Origin: Bacteroidales bacterium
Lineage (GTDB): Bacteria > Bacteroidota > Bacteroidia > Bacteroidales > Tenuifilaceae
Assembly: GCA_013141385.1 (NCBI GenBank)
Contig: JABFRB010000002.1
Coordinates: forward strand, 310,001-374,000
DNA length: 64,000 bases
Reading direction: 5' to 3'
Part shown: positions 62,330 to 64,000 of the stretch, one piece after another
Position numbering within the stretch: position 1 is the stretch's first letter
Layout of the letters: each line of letters starts with the position of its first letter
The notes under the pieces: generated by a model
Told to the model about the DNA's origin: nothing
The model's input: only the letters and a program-made list of their open reading frames with translations
Database searches by the model: none
Position numbers and translations under genes: made by a program

Positions 62330-63052
62330 ATGAAAAAATATCTATTCTTGGTTGGAGTACTATTTTTAGCAACTTCAACATTATATTCTCAGGAGTTTAA
62401 ACTTGAAGACGTACTCAATAACTTTTATAAAGCATCAGGGTTTGATAAACTTCAAAATGTCAAATCCGTTATAATGACTGGATCTACAACTACATGGGTA
62501 GTAATGCCTACCAAAACATACAGAGTAAGGCCAAACAAATTCAGAATGGAGCGAGATGTTAACGACATCACTGGGTTAACAGTTTACGATGGACAAACGG
62601 CTTGGACAACTGCACCATGGTCAAAGAACCCTAAACCACAAGTTGTAACAGAACCAAATCTAAGCGATTTAAAAATTCAAGCAGATTTTGATGGAGTACT
62701 TTACAATTGGAAGGAGAAAGGTCATATAGTTGAACTTGTTGGGCTAGAAAAACTAGGCGATTCGGATGTTTACCGAATTAAATTAACACGTAGCGATAGC
62801 ATTGTTGAATACTATTTAATCGATAGCAAAAGTTTTCTTATTCAGAAGAAATTAGGCATTCGAAATTTTAAAGGGAAAGATTACAAAATAGATATCACTT
62901 TCAGCGACTATCGAGACATTGATGGTATCATGTTTCCTTTTAATATTATGAACAATTCTGAAGGGCAACCAACCAGTGCCGAAACTCAGTATGAAACCAT
63001 TGAAGTGAACAGACCAGTTGATGATAACCTATTTGTTATGCCAGTGAAATAG
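62330..63052 (+). CDS. LolA-like periplasmic lipoprotein-carrier-fold protein
   Basis: 240 residues with a signal peptide (cleavage near LYSQ). After a short helix (LEDVLNNFYKASGF) come antiparallel strands of the LolA/LolB fold: VIMTGSTTTWVVMPTKTYRV, FRMERDVNDITGLTVYDGQT, YYLIDSKSFLIQKK and the closing YKIDITFSDYRDIDGIMFPF. Such proteins carry lipids or lipoproteins across the periplasm, or bind hydrophobic ligands. A longer frame starts at 62240 inside the upstream gene, but the ATG at 62330 begins the signal peptide. Confidence 0.85.
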   Translation: MKKYLFLVGVLFLATSTLYSQEFKLEDVLNNFYKASGFDKLQNVKSVIMTGSTTTWVVMPTKTYRVRPNKFRMERDVNDITGLTVYDGQTAWTTAPWSKNPKPQVVTEPNLSDLKIQADFDGVLYNWKEKGHIVELVGLEKLGDSDVYRIKLTRSDSIVEYYLIDSKSFLIQKKLGIRNFKGKDYKIDITFSDYRDIDGIMFPFNIMNNSEGQPTSAETQYETIEVNRPVDDNLFVMPVK

Positions 63053-63119
63053 ATTACGTATCTCAATATTTGCTTTTTATTGACATTTACAAACGATTAA
63101 ACAATCATATAGAGTTATA

Positions 63120-63231
63120 AAAGATTCACGCAAAGTACACTGAGATTATATTCGCAGAGAACGCAAGACCCTTTCATATTTAAGGTTTTGCGTTCCTTGC
63201 TTTTGACTTTTGTGATCTTTGTGAGAATCCT
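63120..63231. repeat. dispersed imperfect palindrome, possibly family B
   Basis: Inner arms GAACGCAA (63159-63166) and TTGCGTTC (63188-63195) pair exactly. Outer arms (63120-63140 and 63211-63231) pair with a few mismatches. Wording such as ACGCAAAG resembles the copies at 8753-8806 and 9505-9564. Confidence 0.65.
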
Positions 63232-63286
63232 TCAGTATTCTACTAAGCTAAATTTAACAATATTTTTTTGAGTAAATATTTTTTAA

Positions 63287-63300
63287 TGAATATATATTCG
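63287..63300. promoter_or_regulatory. candidate TetR operator, site 1
   Basis: TGAATATATATTCG is a 14-base near-palindrome, one base off TGAATATATATTCA. It lies directly before the -7 element of the TetR gene (63303-63310), where bound repressor would block transcription. Confidence 0.6.
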
Positions 63301-63302
63301 CT

Positions 63303-63310
63303 TATATTTG
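63303..63310 (+). promoter_or_regulatory. -7 element of the TetR regulator gene
   Basis: TATATTTG matches TAnnTTTG and lies 17 bases before the start codon. Confidence 0.5.
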
Positions 63311-63327
63311 CGCCATCAAACTAATTT

Positions 63328-63903
63328 ATGCCAAAGATTAAAGACGATAGTAAGGTTAAGGCTATTCACAAAGCTGCAATGAAACTGGTAATTAAAACGG
63401 GTTTTGTAGGGCTAAGGATGGCTGATGTAGCTGTTGAAGCAGGCTTGGCAACTGGAACACTTTATGTATACTACAAGAGCAAAGAAGCATTAATTAATGA
63501 TGTTTTTTATGAAACGAAGAAAGAGGTTGTTGACAATATATTAGATCCCAAGCATCAATCGGAAACATTCTATTCAACATTCCGAAACATTTGGTTCTCT
63601 TATTTCAAATTTTGCTTTGAGAACCCTGAGAAGATGCTTTTCTGTGAACAATTCCTTTATAGCGGCTATATCTCCAAGGATTTGATTGATAAGGTTGAAC
63701 TGATGTTTGAACCGCTCCATCAAACGCTTATAGATGCACAGAAAAACGGACTTATTAAACAGGTGGATGTTGAGATATTGATAGCTCAAATGCATGGAGC
63801 AATTCACGAAATAGTTAAAATTCTAATGAAACAAAAAAAACAATTGGGTAAAATCCAACTTCAAAGATGTTTTGATATGGCATGGGATAGCGTTAAGCAA
63901 TAA
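63328..63903 (+). CDS. TetR family transcriptional regulator
   Basis: 191 residues. The N-terminal helix-turn-helix is of TetR type: KAIHKAAMKLVIKTGFVGLR leads to MADVAVEAGLATGTLYVYYK, with the recognition helix and the Y-Y-K-S-K-E-A end that is diagnostic. The remainder is a helical ligand-binding domain with several aromatic and Phe-rich segments (FRNIWFSYFKFCFENPEKML). It probably senses a small hydrophobic molecule. The palindrome TGAATATATATTC(A/G) occurs in its own promoter and again before the next gene (63921-63934), so autoregulation and control of the downstream short-chain dehydrogenase are likely. Confidence 0.93.
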   Translation: MPKIKDDSKVKAIHKAAMKLVIKTGFVGLRMADVAVEAGLATGTLYVYYKSKEALINDVFYETKKEVVDNILDPKHQSETFYSTFRNIWFSYFKFCFENPEKMLFCEQFLYSGYISKDLIDKVELMFEPLHQTLIDAQKNGLIKQVDVEILIAQMHGAIHEIVKILMKQKKQLGKIQLQRCFDMAWDSVKQ

Positions 63904-63920
63904 TTTTTTTATCAAGTAAA

Positions 63921-63934
63921 TGAATATATATTCA
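63921..63934. promoter_or_regulatory. candidate TetR operator, site 2
   Basis: TGAATATATATTCA is a perfect 14-base palindrome, 19 bases before the start codon of the downstream gene and 18 bases after the TetR stop codon. It matches site 1 at all but one base. Confidence 0.65.
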
Positions 63935-63953
63935 CCTTTAAGTTAATAGACAA

Positions 63954-64000
63954 ATGAAAAAGACAGCATTAATTACGGGCGCATCAAGCGGAATTGGTTT
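63954..64000 (+). CDS. short-chain dehydrogenase/reductase, truncated by window end
   Basis: Only the first 15 residues are visible (MKKTALITGASSGIG). They contain the NAD(P)-binding motif TGASSGIG of the short-chain dehydrogenase/reductase family. The gene begins 50 bases after the TetR gene, behind a copy of the likely TetR operator, so it is probably a target of that regulator. Substrate cannot be told. Confidence 0.85.
   Translation, partial: MKKTALITGASSGIG

Overview
The window reads as chromosomal DNA of a member of the Bacteroidota, probably a Bacteroidales/Marinilabiliales-type bacterium; a species cannot be named. The reasons are two exported proteins with type IX secretion (Por) C-terminal sorting domains, promoters of the Bacteroidota form TTTG-N19-TAnnTTTG (best example at 23343-23373 ahead of a tRNA pair), starts that mostly lack Shine-Dalgarno sequences, many short lipoproteins, and Bacteroidota-typical families (DUF5777, S9 and M28 lipoprotein peptidases, Y_Y_Y/SpoIIE sensor). 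The DNA is AT-rich, and its intergenic spaces are unusually full of palindromes.

Layout. 1-7335: two PQQ-like beta-propeller proteins bracket a redox pair. One member is a fused NuoE-NuoF (HydC/HydB-like) NADH:iron-sulfur protein. The other is a GltD-like FAD/iron-sulfur protein that appears to have lost its NAD(P) subdomain. Two small genes linked to repeats sit in this region: a four-helix-bundle (IVP) gene behind a perfect hairpin, and a DUF559 nuclease gene enclosed by 36-37 bp inverted repeats. 7458-12873: a glycosyltransferase and a LolD/FtsX-type ABC exporter, separated by dispersed repeats. 12981-18928: an ankyrin-propeller fusion and two tandem T9SS-exported glycoside-hydrolase-like proteins. 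19074-23250: an acyltransferase, a TPR/PD40/SPOR cell-envelope protein and ClpS. 23343-23705: a complete tRNA-Ser/tRNA-Pro transcription unit. 23796-28944: membrane protein, RibD, PrmC, RecX, then a CheY-CheC-histidine kinase cassette.

29106-37641: TerC-type membrane protein, a minus-strand L,D-transpeptidase cluster headed by a helical lipoprotein, an SPFH protein, MntH, a 146-bp direct repeat pair and a DUF169 protein. 37871-44792: a propeller/SpoIIE phosphatase sensor and a membrane-anchored TPR protein with thirteen in-phase 126-bp repeats. 44972-53361: two paralogous S9 lipoprotein peptidases, a polytopic membrane protein and an M28 peptidase, which together suggest extracytoplasmic peptide breakdown. 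53660-55267: divergent miaA and smpB. 55677-59276: an unknown protein, then an operon of two cytochrome-like lipoproteins, DUF5777, YceI and an OB-fold protein that ends in a strong terminator. 59421-64000: a B12-binding radical SAM protein, another propeller, a LolA-like protein, and a TetR regulator whose likely operator occurs before its own gene and before the next gene, a short-chain dehydrogenase cut off by the window end.

The most promising material for something undescribed is the set of small repeat-bounded cassettes (DUF559 and IVP), the NuoEF-fusion/FAD-only redox pair with its propeller neighbours, and the stand-alone CheY-CheC-kinase module.
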